Counted from the first letter of the stretch, positions 8,890 through 18,221 are shown. The stretch: 64,000 bases of DNA from Methylomonas paludis (GCF_018734325.1 NZ_CP073754.1:2790001-2854000); one strand, 5' to 3'. Made by a program: numbers and translations. Notes: generated by a model from the letters alone, not told the origin.

Positions 8890-9495
8890 ATGACGACTTC
8901 TCACGTTTCTCAGCGTGCTGCTCAAGCGCCTGATTTGCCCACCGGAACCATACGCTTTCTGCTACACTGTATAAAGAGCTTCCGCAACTTAATACTGTTC
9001 ATGCTGTTAATGGAGGCAGGCCAGGCAGTTTGCAACATCTTGGTGCCCTATGCTATCAAAGCTATTATGGATGGCGTTGTCATAAGTAATGGCCAGCCTG
9101 CACTAGCGTCGCTACAACAACCCCTGGCACTATTGGCCGGACTGGTACTGGCAGAAATCTTATTCAGCAGGATAAGTGGCGCTGTACTAATCACCATTGC
9201 GCCCCGTTTAAGAAAACACACCACGGAAAGCCTTTTCGCTTATTTGCAATATCACTCGATACGCTATTTTGCCAATCACTTTGCCGGAGCACTGGCGCAC
9301 CGTATCAGCGAAACAGCCACGAGTGTCAATCATACAATCTGGTCGATACTGGGTGACTTTTGGCCGATCAGCATCACTTTTGGCGTATCGATAGCTCTAT
9401 TGTTCGGTGTTCATCCGGATCTGGGAATATTCGTAGCCGGCTGGGTATTGATATATGTACTTTGTTCCTATTGGCTGGCGACACGCTGCCAAAAC
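8890..9495 (+). pseudogene. MsbA-type ABC exporter, 5' part, interrupted by IS66
   Basis: First 202 codons of an ABC transporter with a fused membrane domain; the frame now runs 16 codons into the insertion and stops at 9543. The product has about three transmembrane helices (LILFMLLMEAGQAVCNILVP, LALLAGLVLAEILF, ISITFGVSIALLFGV) and no ATPase. Removing the element and one copy of the 8-bp duplication joins codon 202 (…ATRCQN) in frame to YAQHFAATR at 12039, restoring a 607-residue protein of normal half-transporter length. The gene was therefore intact until a single insertion. Substrate unknown; the family exports lipids, drugs or peptides. No strong Shine-Dalgarno precedes the ATG. Confidence 0.9.
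9488..9495. repeat. Target-site duplication, left copy
   Basis: GCCAAAAC immediately outside the left end of the IS66 element; identical to 12031-12038. Eight bases is the usual duplication for the IS66 family. Confidence 0.97.
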
Positions 9496-9520
9496 GTAAG
9501 CGGTTATCAAACCCCATCTA
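9496..9520. repeat. IS66 left terminal inverted repeat
   Basis: 25 bp starting GTAAGCGGTTATCAAACCCC; 23 of 25 positions match the reverse complement of 12006-12030. Confidence 0.95.
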
Positions 9521-11131
9521 GCCATTTTTCCATCCGCTGTTAATATGCTCCCTATCCACTTGCCAGGGCAGCAGTGATTCAATATCTTCCAGAGTCTGAG
9601 CCTTGGGCAGTTCTTTAAAAATATGATGCAGATAGCGATACGGCTCCAGTCCATTGAGTTTGGCGGTTTCAATCAGGCTATAGAGATTGGCACTGGCTTT
9701 GGCGCCTTTTATGGTATCGGCGAATAGCCAGTTATTACGACCAATGACAAAGGGCCGGATGGCGCGTTCCACGGCATTGTTATCAATGTCTAACCGCCCA
9801 TCTTGGCAATAGACGGTGAGTGTTGACCACTGGTTAGCCAGATAGCCCAAGGCTTTGCCGGTTAAGCTGGTGGGGGCCACTTGGGTTAAGGAGATATCCA
9901 ACCAAGCTTTGATTTCATGCAGGATCGGCACGGCCTGCTGTTGGCGAATCCGGTATTTTTCATCGACCGACAGATATTTGATTTGCGTCTCAATCCGGTA
10001 CAGTTTCTGGATCATGATTAAGGCCTTACTGACTTTGCCGGCTTTAGGCTGAGCTTTGCCTTGGGCTTTTAAGGCTTCATCGAATTTACGTCTGGCGTGT
10101 GCCCAACACCCGGCATGGCGCAAGCCGTTTTTAGCGCACACGGTCGGGTAAGCGGCGTAGCCGTCGGTTTGCAGCGTACCGCTGTAACCTTGTAGCAGTT
10201 GGTCTGCCACGGCCTGGCTGCGGGTGGGTGCATAGTGAAACAGCACGACTGGTTGATCAGGTGGGCCACCGCGCTGTACCCACAGATAAGACTGACTGCT
10301 AGCGGCTTTGCCCTCTTCTTTCAAGACTTGTAGCGTGGTTTCATCCATTTGCAGAATGGGGTACTGATGCAGGTGTTCCTGCATCAAATTGCACAAAGCT
10401 TGAATCAGCTCGCCGCAACGAATCGCCCATAAAGACAGGGTGCCGCGTGATAGCTCAACGCCGATACGCTGAAACTGTTTACTTTGCCGGTAAAACGGCA
10501 AGGCATCCAGGAATTTGCTGGTGATCAGATAAGCCAGTAAACCGGGCGAAGCATTGCTTTTAGGCAGCGGTTGCGGCGGCAGTGGCGCGGTTTTCACCTC
10601 GGCCTGACAGCAAGGGCAGGCATACTTGATGCGGATATGGCGTAACACCTGCACCTTGGCTGGAATGATGTCCAGTTGTTCGGACACTTCAGTACCGATT
10701 TCTTTTAGCGCATGGCCGGCTGAGCAACGGCGTTGCGCTTCCGGTAGGTCGTGGATGATCTCAACGCGGGGGAGTGCAGCAGGCAGGGCTTTACGGCCAG
10801 GCTTGACCGGTACAGTTTGGCCGGGCTGGGCTGCGGAAGCGATAGGCGCTGATGCATTTTCGGTGGCGGCCACCACTTCAGAGGTGGCCGTCGCCGTTTC
10901 AGCGGTCGTTTCATCCGACTCTTCGGCATAGGCTTCCGCCTCATTGAACATATCCGCTTGCTCTGCCCGGTATTTCTCGCTATTGGCGCCAAAGCGTTTA
11001 TGTAGCAAGAGATTGATTTGCTCTTGCAGAATATCGTGTTTTGATTGTAATTGCCGATAATCACGCGTCAGCGTACGTAGCATTTTCTGCAGGCTGTCGA
11101 CATCTGAAGGCAATTCAAGCTCTTGTTCCAT
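9518..11131 (-). CDS. tnpC: IS66 family transposase TnpC
   Basis: DDE transposase of 537 residues. An N-terminal coiled coil with a leucine-rich stretch (LQKMLRTLTRDYRQLQSKHD) is followed by an Ala/Glu/Thr linker, a cysteine pair motif CPCCQ (zinc-finger region) and the RNase-H-like core. Catalytic candidates are Asp in LQMDETTLQ, Asp in LQTDGYAAY and Glu in DNNAVERAIRP, the usual IS66 triad contexts. The C-terminal segment GLEPYRYLHHIF is also typical. The frame is full length without a stop, so the enzyme is probably functional. It is the last gene of the tnpABC set. Confidence 0.97.
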   Translation of the reverse strand: MEQELELPSDVDSLQKMLRTLTRDYRQLQSKHDILQEQINLLLHKRFGANSEKYRAEQADMFNEAEAYAEESDETTAETATATSEVVAATENASAPIASAAQPGQTVPVKPGRKALPAALPRVEIIHDLPEAQRRCSAGHALKEIGTEVSEQLDIIPAKVQVLRHIRIKYACPCCQAEVKTAPLPPQPLPKSNASPGLLAYLITSKFLDALPFYRQSKQFQRIGVELSRGTLSLWAIRCGELIQALCNLMQEHLHQYPILQMDETTLQVLKEEGKAASSQSYLWVQRGGPPDQPVVLFHYAPTRSQAVADQLLQGYSGTLQTDGYAAYPTVCAKNGLRHAGCWAHARRKFDEALKAQGKAQPKAGKVSKALIMIQKLYRIETQIKYLSVDEKYRIRQQQAVPILHEIKAWLDISLTQVAPTSLTGKALGYLANQWSTLTVYCQDGRLDIDNNAVERAIRPFVIGRNNWLFADTIKGAKASANLYSLIETAKLNGLEPYRYLHHIFKELPKAQTLEDIESLLPWQVDREHINSGWKNG

Positions 11132-11208
11132 AAGGCTTATTATAGCAACTTACGCCATAATAAGCCATTGAAAATTCAGAAAATAGACGCTTCAAAGCCG
11201 GCAAAAGA

Positions 11209-11568
11209 TTATAAAACCGACTGATAATCCAGCACCGGATGCGGCTTCATGCGATTAATATCATAACCTTCCAACAACCAGTTCAGTTGCTGTACGCTTA
11301 ACGTCACCGTGCCAGACTCGCTGGGTTTTGGCCAGAAAAACCGTGCTTTCTCCAAACGCTTCTGCCATAGACAAAAACCATTACGCTCCCAATACAGCAA
11401 CTTGATAGCCGTGGCTGACCGATTTCTAAACACATACAAACAATCAGCAAACGGATTTAAACTCAACTGCGCTTCCACCAGGACCGCCAAACTGGCAGCG
11501 CCCTTCCTGAAATCAACCGGTTGTTCGCATAAATAAACTGCCCAATCGACGGAAAGGGGCCGCATCAT
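11209..11568 (-). CDS. tnpB: IS66 accessory protein TnpB (IS66 Orf2)
   Basis: About 119 residues from the ATG at 11568, chosen because it overlaps the tnpA stop by ATGA, a sign of translational coupling; an upstream in-frame start at 11607 is less likely. Family signatures are VDFRKGAASLAVLVE, LYVFRNRSATAIKLLYWERNGFCLWQKRLE and FFWP. TnpB is required with TnpA and TnpC for transposition in characterised IS66 members, though its biochemical role is not settled. It is intact. Confidence 0.95.
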   Translation of the reverse strand: MMRPLSVDWAVYLCEQPVDFRKGAASLAVLVEAQLSLNPFADCLYVFRNRSATAIKLLYWERNGFCLWQKRLEKARFFWPKPSESGTVTLSVQQLNWLLEGYDINRMKPHPVLDYQSVL

Positions 11569-11948
11569 GCTGGCAACCTCGACAACCCGGTCAGCACCGC
11601 CAGGCAATGCTCGGTATCAATGGCTTGAAATTGACATTCAATGCCATTGGGTAGGCGCAGCCACAGCGTTGGCCGTTCAAGTGAGCCACTCGTCACCGGC
11701 TGTACCATCTGCACAGGATGAAAAGTCGCTGTGCCAGCGCCGGTCTGCACAGCACGGCTTGGCCACTCACGCTTACGCTTGATCCAGTGATATAAAGATT
11801 TATCGGCCAATTGGTGTTGCCGGGCATACACGGCAATACTCAAACCTGACGCCAGGCATTGCTCGACATGGGCAAACCAAAAGCGCTGCGTATCGGTTAG
11901 ACTTACAGCATCCGTTGGCTGGGTATTTTCTGAAAGGGGCTGGTTCAT
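11565..11948 (-). CDS. tnpA: IS66 accessory protein TnpA (IS66 Orf1)
   Basis: 127 residues, first gene of the element. It has a helix-turn-helix region (FWFAHVEQCLASGLSIAVYARQHQ, then KSLYHWIKRKRE) typical of IS66 TnpA and the related IS3-type DNA-binding proteins, and a C-terminal LRLPNGIECQF motif. It overlaps tnpB by 4 bases (ATGA). About 80 bases separate its start from the right inverted repeat, leaving room for the promoter. Confidence 0.93.
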   Translation of the reverse strand: MNQPLSENTQPTDAVSLTDTQRFWFAHVEQCLASGLSIAVYARQHQLADKSLYHWIKRKREWPSRAVQTGAGTATFHPVQMVQPVTSGSLERPTLWLRLPNGIECQFQAIDTEHCLAVLTGLSRLPA

Positions 11949-12005
11949 CGGGTATCCTCATCAATTGACGGTGACGATACTTTCCCAAATTCAATTAATT
12001 ATGGG

Positions 12006-12030
12006 TAGATGGGGTTTGTTAAGCGCTTAC
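12006..12030. repeat. IS66 right terminal inverted repeat
   Basis: Ends CGCTTAC at 12030; 23 of 25 positions match the left repeat in inverted orientation. It contributes an ATG (12009) in frame with the downstream ABC fragment. Confidence 0.95.
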
Positions 12031-12038
12031 GCCAAAAC
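12031..12038. repeat. Target-site duplication, right copy
   Basis: GCCAAAAC immediately outside the right end of the IS66 element; identical to 9488-9495. Confidence 0.97.
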
Positions 12039-13256
12039 TATGCCCAACATTTTGCCGCCACCAGAAGCATGGTCAACGGCAAAATAGTCGATGCCGTGAC
12101 CAATATACTCAATGCCAAATTGTTTGCCCGTCTTGATTTCGAAAGACACTATCTGGGCGGCTTTCTGGAAACCGAATTAACAGATGCCCGGCGCACCTTC
12201 TGGTATATGGAACGAGTCCGCTGGTTTCAATTTCTGGCGGCCGGAACACTAAAAATCGGCACGGTGTATTACGCCTTAACCTTATGGGAGGCTAACTTGA
12301 TTGGCGTGGGCGATTTCACCATGAGTGTTGGCCTATCACTATTGATTATCAATGATGCCCGGAACCTGACCCGGCGCTTTCTGGAGTTTTTTGAATACAT
12401 CGGTAATATCAGTAACGGAATTGATACTATTGTGCGTCCTCATGAAATTATCGACGTGCCTGATGCTCCCGCTTTGCACATCAGCCAAGGCCGCATCGAA
12501 TTCAAAAATGTGACATTCGGCTATACAGCCGACCACCAGGTATTCAACAATTTGAATATTGTGATAGAACCGGGTCAAAGAGTCGGACTAGTCGGCTTTT
12601 CCGGTTCCGGAAAATCTACATTTGTCGGGCTGATATTGCGTAATTTTGCACCGCAAAGCGGTGAAATTTTGATTGATGGCTATGATATCGCCAAGGTCAG
12701 TCTGGATTCGTTACATACCCAAGTCAGTCTGATTCCGCAAGACCCCAGCCTGTTTCACCGCAGCCTGATGGATAATATACGCTACGGCAAATTAGAAGCC
12801 AGTGATAGCGATGTCCACAAAGCCGCCGGGATGGCAAATGCTGCCGAGTTTATTGAGGGTATCGCCGAAGGTTATGCAGCACAAGTGGGTGAACGAGGGG
12901 TGAAATTATCCGGAGGACAACGCCAACGGATTGCTATAGCCCGAGTGATGTTGAAAGATGCGCCGCTGCTGATACTGGATGAAGCCACATCCAGCCTTGA
13001 CTCTATTACAGAAAAAACCATCCAGGATAATCTGGATCAGGCTATGGGGCGTAAAACCGTGATTGCTATTGCCCACCGTTTATCGACGATAGTTCATCTT
13101 GATCGAATTCTGGTATTCGATGGCGGCCGAATTGTCGAAGATGGCAGTCACGACCAGCTTTTGCAGCAGCAAGGCTTTTATTATCGCTTATGGACTATGC
13201 AAGTCGGCGGCTTTTTACCGGAACAAGCCTTACCATCCAACTCGAAAACTGAATAG
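12039..13256 (+). pseudogene. MsbA-type ABC exporter, 3' part (TM helices and ATPase)
   Basis: Remaining 405 codons of the interrupted exporter. Seen: two or three transmembrane helices, then a complete nucleotide-binding domain with Walker A GFSGSGKST, Q-loop LIPQDPSLF, signature [14 protein letters not shown], Walker B LLILDEATSSLD and the switch His in IAIAHRLSTI. An ATG inside the right inverted repeat (12009) is in frame and would give a 415-residue product starting MGFVKRLRQN, so the ATPase half may still be made. Without the first three helices it should not form a normal exporter. Convergent with the MCFS-type gene 11 bases downstream. Confidence 0.9.
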
Positions 13257-13267
13257 CTGGCTTAACA

Positions 13268-13987
13268 CTAATTTTGCACGCCTTGTTGCCAATAGGCCTG
13301 CCTGCCGAAAATAGCTTTGAAATACGGCATGAAACTGGCCGTAATGGGAATGGAATAAAAACAGTACATCGCAGCTGCTTCTCCGGTAGATACTCCAAAA
13401 AACCATTGCGGCACAAACAAAGTCATGATGGACATAAAAAAATGATAAGAAGCAATGCGCCAGTTATCTTTCCAGACAAATCCGCTCAAGGCCAAGGCAA
13501 ATAAAGAGCCGTGGGTGACGAAAGTACCAAAGGCGCTGGAGATGGCATAGCCAATATGATAAACCCCCATATACAGGCAGGAAACCATCTTACCGATGAA
13601 ATTAGGCTCTAACCCGAATAATTGCCAGTCATTGGGCAAGAAAGTACAAAGCAGAAATAAACTACTGAGAATGACCCCGGTTATTGTGGCATTCTTCAAA
13701 GCCTGCGGGTCTGATGAATAAGTGGCTAGGGCCGGCATGATGGCCAAAGCCTGAAGGCTAATGTGATAAGTTGATAGTTCACTGAGCAATAAATTGGTTC
13801 CATAGCCACATTGATCAGCAACCGGATAGGCAAAGTATTGGATAAACTCCATTAGGGAGAAATGAAAAATAGCGTAAGCTCGCGCTGTTTTTACCCAAAA
13901 AGTCTCGTTTTTATCCAGAAAGGTAACCGAAGCGGCGGCCAAGCCGACCAAACCCAGGCTTAAAGACATATTTGCACTAAAACACAT
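13268..13987 (-). CDS. Integral membrane protein of the MCFS-start type (DUF5765-like)
   Basis: 239 residues, starting MCFSANMSLSLG, the conserved beginning of a small family of uncharacterised multi-pass membrane proteins (I place it in DUF5765, moderate certainty). About six hydrophobic helices are visible, with a conserved FHFSLMEFIQYFAYP segment in helix 2 and WRIASYHFFMSIMTLFVPQWFFG near the C-terminus. No enzymatic motif was recognised. It is a single gene, convergent with the broken ABC exporter. The start is unambiguous because the MCFS motif sits at the N-terminus. Confidence 0.65.
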   Translation of the reverse strand: MCFSANMSLSLGLVGLAAASVTFLDKNETFWVKTARAYAIFHFSLMEFIQYFAYPVADQCGYGTNLLLSELSTYHISLQALAIMPALATYSSDPQALKNATITGVILSSLFLLCTFLPNDWQLFGLEPNFIGKMVSCLYMGVYHIGYAISSAFGTFVTHGSLFALALSGFVWKDNWRIASYHFFMSIMTLFVPQWFFGVSTGEAAAMYCFYSIPITASFMPYFKAIFGRQAYWQQGVQN

Positions 13988-14143
13988 AAATTAAATCACT
14001 TGACGGTAAGTTGGAGAATGGACGAAAACCAATCTGAGCTTTTGGCATTATTTTAGAGATCAGAGCGGTGAACTACAAATTTTTCAGGACTGGCGACAGA
14101 CTAAACATCACGTCGAAAAGTCTCCCAGCAAAAGCAACTAATT

Positions 14144-14806
14144 TTAGCTACTAACGCCGGGCTTAAACGGGACAAAACTCACTGACTCAATGGCTTCGTA
14201 TACATAGCTGTCGGCAGTGCGGGTTATACGGTGCAGCACCTGCATGCCTTCCCGGCCAATCGGAATCACCATGACCCCGCCAACCGCCAATTGCTCCAGC
14301 AGGGTGCCAGGAATTTCCTCCGGTGCTGCTGTCACCAAGATGCCGTCAAAAGGTGCTTGCTCCGGCCAACCCCAGCCACCATCGGCGTGTCGAAAACCGA
14401 CAGTTTTCAGATCCAGCTCCCAAAGTAAATCTCGGGCTTTTTTTATTAAGGGCGCAATACGCTCTACGGTATAGACCTGCCCTACCAGCTTGGCCAGCAC
14501 GGCGGTTTGATAACCACAGCCGGTACCGATTTCCAGTACTTTGTCGAGCGCGCCATTTTCCAACAGCAATTCGGTCATTTTAGCCACGATATAGGGCTGA
14601 GAAATGGTTTGATTATGGCCGATCGGTAGTGCGCTATCCTCGTAAGCTCGGCTTTCCAGAGCATTGTCGACAAATATATGGCGCGGAATCTCGGTCATTA
14701 CCGTTAGCACCTGCTTATCGGTGATGCCTTGTTCGCGCAAACGCGCGATCATACGTTCTCTGGTACGCCGGGATGTCATGCCTATACCTTGGAAGCGTAA
14801 ACTCAT
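14144..14806 (-). CDS. pcm: Protein-L-isoaspartate O-methyltransferase
   Basis: SAM-dependent repair enzyme that methylates isoaspartyl residues in damaged proteins. The start at 14806 (MSLRFQG) is chosen because it overlaps the surE stop as ATGA; a start 8 codons upstream is possible. Family motifs: VPRHxF-like [24 protein letters not shown] near residue 40, [15 protein letters not shown], and the SAM-binding [16 protein letters not shown]. About 220 residues, near the 208 of E. coli. Coupled to surE, the usual surE-pcm arrangement of gammaproteobacterial stationary-phase genes. No rpoS gene follows in this window. Confidence 0.95.
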   Translation of the reverse strand: MSLRFQGIGMTSRRTRERMIARLREQGITDKQVLTVMTEIPRHIFVDNALESRAYEDSALPIGHNQTISQPYIVAKMTELLLENGALDKVLEIGTGCGYQTAVLAKLVGQVYTVERIAPLIKKARDLLWELDLKTVGFRHADGGWGWPEQAPFDGILVTAAPEEIPGTLLEQLAVGGVMVIPIGREGMQVLHRITRTADSYVYEAIESVSFVPFKPGVSS

Positions 14807-15558
14807 ACAGGGGCCTCCAAATTCAGCCAAGCATTAAGCTTTGCCATTTGTTCATAGCGGGTTAAGTCCAATTGTAAAGGTGTTATTGATACATAACCAT
14901 TTCTGATGGCATCAAAATCGGTACCTGGCCCAGCATCTTGCTCGGCACCCGGCGGGCCCACCCAGTAAATAGTTTGACCACGGGGGTCTTGTGATGCTAT
15001 CACTGCTTCAGCTTTATGACGTTGGCCCAAGCGGGTAGCCTGATAACCTTTCAATTCGGCTAACGGCACATCAGGCACATTGACATTCAACAAGGTATCA
15101 TTAGCCAAGGGCTGAAGGCGGATTTTATGTAATAAATGCACGGCAACATGCCCGGCTGTTTCAAAATGGCGCGGGTCGCTGCCGACCAGTGAGATGGCAA
15201 CCGCCGGCAAGCCCAGAAAGCGGCCTTCGGTGGCAGCAGCCACAGTCCCTGAGTACAACACATCGTCACCCAGATTAGCACCGTGATTGATGCCGGCAAA
15301 CACCATATCGGGTTCCTGAGCAAGCATCCCGGTCAAGGCCAAATGTACGCAATCGGTTGGGGTGCCGTCAACCCTGATAAAGCCATTATCGCAACGTGTG
15401 GCACGTAAAGGCAGGTCCAAAGTTAGAGAATTGCTGGCGGCGCTACGATTTTTATCCGGTGCCACCACAGAGACCTCTGCATATAAGCTCAAGGCTTGCG
15501 CCAAAGTGGTAATGCCCTGTGACAAATATCCGTCATCATTGCTAATCAGAATGTGCAT
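14803..15558 (-). CDS. surE: 5'/3'-nucleotidase SurE
   Basis: Survival protein E, a metal-dependent nucleoside monophosphate phosphatase, 251 residues, the usual size. The N-terminus [16 protein letters not shown] holds the acidic DD metal site; [15 protein letters not shown] supplies the Ser/Asn ligands; and [37 protein letters not shown] are the remaining family signatures. It is the first gene of the surE-pcm pair, with a 4-base overlap. The promoter should lie in the 60 bases between it and the divergent Smr gene. Confidence 0.96.
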   Translation of the reverse strand: MHILISNDDGYLSQGITTLAQALSLYAEVSVVAPDKNRSAASNSLTLDLPLRATRCDNGFIRVDGTPTDCVHLALTGMLAQEPDMVFAGINHGANLGDDVLYSGTVAAATEGRFLGLPAVAISLVGSDPRHFETAGHVAVHLLHKIRLQPLANDTLLNVNVPDVPLAELKGYQATRLGQRHKAEAVIASQDPRGQTIYWVGPPGAEQDAGPGTDFDAIRNGYVSITPLQLDLTRYEQMAKLNAWLNLEAPV

Positions 15559-15621
15559 ACTGTTTTAAAACGCTATAGAATTGCCGCATAGTAGCAAAAA
15601 TCCGCTAAACCAGCAGCTTAC

Positions 15622-16188
15622 GTGACAAAAAAACCATCATTTACAGACGACGAACAATTGTTTAGAGCCAGCGTCGGCAAAGTCAAGGCAATAAAGGCCA
15701 ATACGGTGATATTAAAGCCGGATACCAAGCCACGGCCTATACCTTTAGCCAAGGCCATGGAACAACTGGATCCTTTACAAAACCCAGTCGATAACAGCCT
15801 GGAAAACTTGTATCAGGAAGACAAAATGGCCTTTCTGGCTGCCGGATTACAAAAAAATGTGCTTAAAAAACTGCGTAAGGGCTATTACGGCCTGGATGCT
15901 GATATAGACTTGCACGGCCTATCCAGCCGAGCAGCTTTGCAGCTATTACTAGACTTTTTGCAGCATAGCGTGGAAAACGGCAAGCGCAGCGTACTGATAG
16001 TCCACGGTAAAGGATACCACTCCCCTGACAACCGACCGGTTTTAAAAAACGACTTGAACCTATGGCTGCGTCAACACCAGGATGTACTGGCGTTTTGTTC
16101 TGCACCACAACGTAGTGGTGGAGCCGGCGCTGTGTTGGTCTTACTGCGCTTGTCGCATAAATATCATGATATTGATGAGCAACTTTAG
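15622..16188 (+). CDS. Smr-domain DNA endonuclease-like protein (SmrA/YdaL type)
   Basis: 188 residues starting at GTG. The N-terminal half is charged and probably flexible (SFTDDEQLFRASVGKVK...). The C-terminal Smr domain has the DLHG motif in ADIDLHGLSSRAA and the VHGKG motif in VLIVHGKGYHS, then APQRSGGAGAVLVLLR, all hallmarks of the domain that binds or nicks nucleic acid. Without a MutS body it belongs to the stand-alone class. Divergent from surE with about 60 bases between. The exact substrate of these small Smr proteins is not known with confidence. Confidence 0.88.
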   Translation: MTKKPSFTDDEQLFRASVGKVKAIKANTVILKPDTKPRPIPLAKAMEQLDPLQNPVDNSLENLYQEDKMAFLAAGLQKNVLKKLRKGYYGLDADIDLHGLSSRAALQLLLDFLQHSVENGKRSVLIVHGKGYHSPDNRPVLKNDLNLWLRQHQDVLAFCSAPQRSGGAGAVLVLLRLSHKYHDIDEQL

Positions 16189-16372
16189 CTGCCGTTTGGC
16201 TTAACGCAGCTCAAAAATGGCTGTTCGGTATTTAATACAATTTATTTGTAGCAAAAGGATTGAATTTTTTCTACAATTTCCATATCCTTTAACAGTTTAA
16301 TTTCCAACCTGGCTGTGCACACCAAATGGTAATGGACGGCTCTTTTTTTAATCACAACAAGAGAACATAATA

Positions 16373-16708
16373 ATGAAAAAATCATTCGGTTTGTTAGCCG
16401 GTGCTGCATTGCTGGCATTGAGCGGTCAAGTTGCAGCTAACGAAGCAGAAGAAATCGGCGCAAAAATTTATGAACGCGCTTTTGGCCGTGGTTGCGGCGC
16501 TTGCCATGATATTGCATCTAACCCACAATTAGCCGCTTTGATCAAAGCCGGAAAACTGCCAAAAGATCAATTTGCTAAAGTTCTGAAAGAAGGCAGAGGC
16601 GGTATGCCGAAAGCAACTGCAGCGATTCTGGAAGTTGGCCCGGTCAAAAAAGCTGGTTATACCGAAGACCAAGCGATTGATGCTGTTTACGAATATTTGA
16701 AAAAATAA
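16373..16708 (+). CDS. Periplasmic class I cytochrome c, single haem
   Basis: 111 residues. A Sec signal peptide (MKKSFGLLAGAALLALSGQVAAN) precedes a mature domain of about 88 residues with one haem motif CGACH and a likely axial Met in GRGGMPKA. The size and the C-terminal DAVYEYLKK helix fit a small soluble electron carrier of the cytochrome c5/c555-like group. AAGAGAA precedes the ATG. It is monocistronic and closed by a strong terminator. In methylotrophs such carriers accept electrons from methanol dehydrogenase or pass them to oxidases, but nothing here fixes its partner. Confidence 0.88.
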   Translation: MKKSFGLLAGAALLALSGQVAANEAEEIGAKIYERAFGRGCGACHDIASNPQLAALIKAGKLPKDQFAKVLKEGRGGMPKATAAILEVGPVKKAGYTEDQAIDAVYEYLKK

Positions 16709-16732
16709 GCGTTCATCAGCTAAGCAGGATAG

Positions 16733-16766
16733 AAAGCCGCCCGCAGTGATGCGCGGCGGCTTTTTA
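16733..16766 (+). terminator. Rho-independent terminator after the cytochrome c gene
   Basis: GC-rich stem GCCGCCCGC (16736-16744) / GCGCGGCGGC (16751-16760) with one bulged base, then TTTTT. The following 240 bases to 17004 hold nothing I can name. Confidence 0.93.
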
Positions 16767-17004
16767 GTGTTTCGGAGTGGCCCCCCCAATCCTTTTTCAT
16801 ATTACTGGCTAATAAAAAGTGATTTTTTGCCCAGCTATCTAAATACGGACATAAGGTTATTTATCGGAGAGCTGGCCCCTGACTTGGGTTAAATTGATTG
16901 TTTACCCTGCGGAGCTTCTACTTCAAAATATTCGTAATGGTGCTCAGCTTATCCTGAACTGCAGACCAAGTTGTAATGCTTGGCCCGTTACTCAGCAATA
17001 GCAC

Positions 17005-17607
17005 TCACTTTTGACGACCTAGATAGGCTTTGGCCTGATAATTGATGCGGTAACGATGGCGAAGCCAGACGCCTGCCAGAGCGGCTATCATTAGACCACC
17101 CGAGACGATAGTCAGGTAGATCAGCCCCTTTAGTTCGGACAGTTCTTTGAATACTTGTTGCTCGACAACAACTTGTTTGGCGGCAGCTGAGACTTGTGGA
17201 TTATAGTCGGCCAGGACTTTGACGTCTTTTTTCAGGGACTGTAAGGTTTCCAGGGATTGATTGATACTACCACTGCGAATATTATCTTCTATACTTTTAA
17301 GTTTGGCATCAATGGATCCACTGACCAAACTGAACATCTGACTTTTAAGATTATCGATTTCTGCAGAGAGCGCGGGATTCTGGGTAGCCTCGGCCAGATT
17401 TTGGCTACGATTTCGGCCAAGTTGCTCAAGTATATTTTGCCGGGGCAATAATAAAAACCCTAAAACAAAAATCAGGCTCAACAAGACGAATACCAGCCTA
17501 ACCAACATCCGGTTAGCTTTTACCAGGGCATGATGGGGTTGAATGGTTTGCAGGATGACTACTTCGCCTTGACGTGGTGCTATATCATCCGGATTAAACT
17601 CCGCCAT
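17005..17607 (-). CDS. Uncharacterised inner-membrane protein with coiled-coil linker
   Basis: 200 residues, not recognised. Layout: about 30 polar residues, a strong transmembrane helix (LVRLVFVLLSLIFVLGFLLL), about 95 residues of charged, helix-prone sequence with heptad-like spacing (SAEIDNLKSQMFSLV, SIEDNIRSGSINQSLETLQSLKKD), a second transmembrane helix (LIYLTIVSGGLMIAALAGVWL) and a short basic tail. This predicts a two-pass protein with a large periplasmic or cytoplasmic helical loop, like some sensor or scaffold modules, but no signalling domain is present. It stands alone. Confidence 0.7.
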   Translation of the reverse strand: MAEFNPDDIAPRQGEVVILQTIQPHHALVKANRMLVRLVFVLLSLIFVLGFLLLPRQNILEQLGRNRSQNLAEATQNPALSAEIDNLKSQMFSLVSGSIDAKLKSIEDNIRSGSINQSLETLQSLKKDVKVLADYNPQVSAAAKQVVVEQQVFKELSELKGLIYLTIVSGGLMIAALAGVWLRHRYRINYQAKAYLGRQK

Positions 17608-17819
17608 ATATTTAATTATTGTTTTAATTGTTACCGATCAAGACTAAACGTCAAGACATCCAAAACCCAGGAGCGAATGTCATGCGGATACCCCAGCTGA
17701 GCTTAATATTATACAAGCTAAATTGTAACTGTTCACCATAATCTCAATCAGGTTTTTTGACAAGTTTTTTGACCGTACAAACTGTTAGTGGCTGATGCCT
17801 ATGTGCCGAGCCATCTTAA

Positions 17820-18185
17820 ATGGGTAAACATATTTTCTCGAGCTTAGCCATGACACCTATTCAGAGTACTTCAATTTTTGCAGACATTCCCACCAATTTG
17901 GTGGATGAACTATGCCAGACTATCGGGACGCAACCACATTTGCGTATTGAACGGATAGTATCGCAGGGACACGCCAGTCCGGCGGGGTTCTGGTACGATC
18001 AGCCTCAGGATGAATGGGTTCTGGTGGTGCAAGGCCAAGCACGATTGGCATTTGCGGATGAAGCTGATATTGAACTGAACGAGGGGGATTATATGTTAAT
18101 TCCGGCGTATTGCCGGCATCGGGTGGCGTGGACTACTCCAGAACAGACCACCATATGGCTGGCATTGCATATTGTTGAGACCTAG
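17820..18185 (+). CDS. Small cupin-domain protein
   Basis: 121 residues; a second possible start lies at 17850 (MTPIQSTS) and neither has a clear Shine-Dalgarno sequence. The cupin barrel is visible: EWVLVVQGQARLAF is motif 1 (in reduced form, Glu kept, the first His pair missing), and GDYMLIPAYCRHRVAW is motif 2 with His. It resembles short single-domain cupins found next to many unrelated genes, which bind a metal and a small ligand. No pathway can be deduced from its neighbours; PIG-L and glycosyltransferase genes follow on the other strand. Confidence 0.72.
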   Translation: MGKHIFSSLAMTPIQSTSIFADIPTNLVDELCQTIGTQPHLRIERIVSQGHASPAGFWYDQPQDEWVLVVQGQARLAFADEADIELNEGDYMLIPAYCRHRVAWTTPEQTTIWLALHIVET

Positions 18186-18221
18186 TAATTATTCGCGAAT
18201 AATCGTACGCTTCTTGACGGA

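Larger units (their letters stand above)
9496..12030 (-). mobile_element. Complete IS66-family insertion sequence, 2535 bp
   Basis: The element is bounded by terminal inverted repeats beginning GTAAGCG and flanked by a perfect 8-bp target duplication (GCCAAAAC). It carries the three standard genes on the minus strand in order tnpA (11565-11948), tnpB (11209-11568) and tnpC (9518-11131), all open. The intact genes and the exact duplication point to a recent insertion, possibly still mobile. It splits the ABC exporter gene at codon 202. The transposase stop codon lies inside the left inverted repeat, so coding runs to the edge of the element. Confidence 0.97.

Noticed and set aside
6943-13256. 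RTX protein and ABC exporter as a type I secretion system
   Set aside because: The ABC protein is MsbA-like without an N-terminal peptidase-like domain, and there is no HlyD or TolC gene; an IR-bearing gap and terminator separate them.
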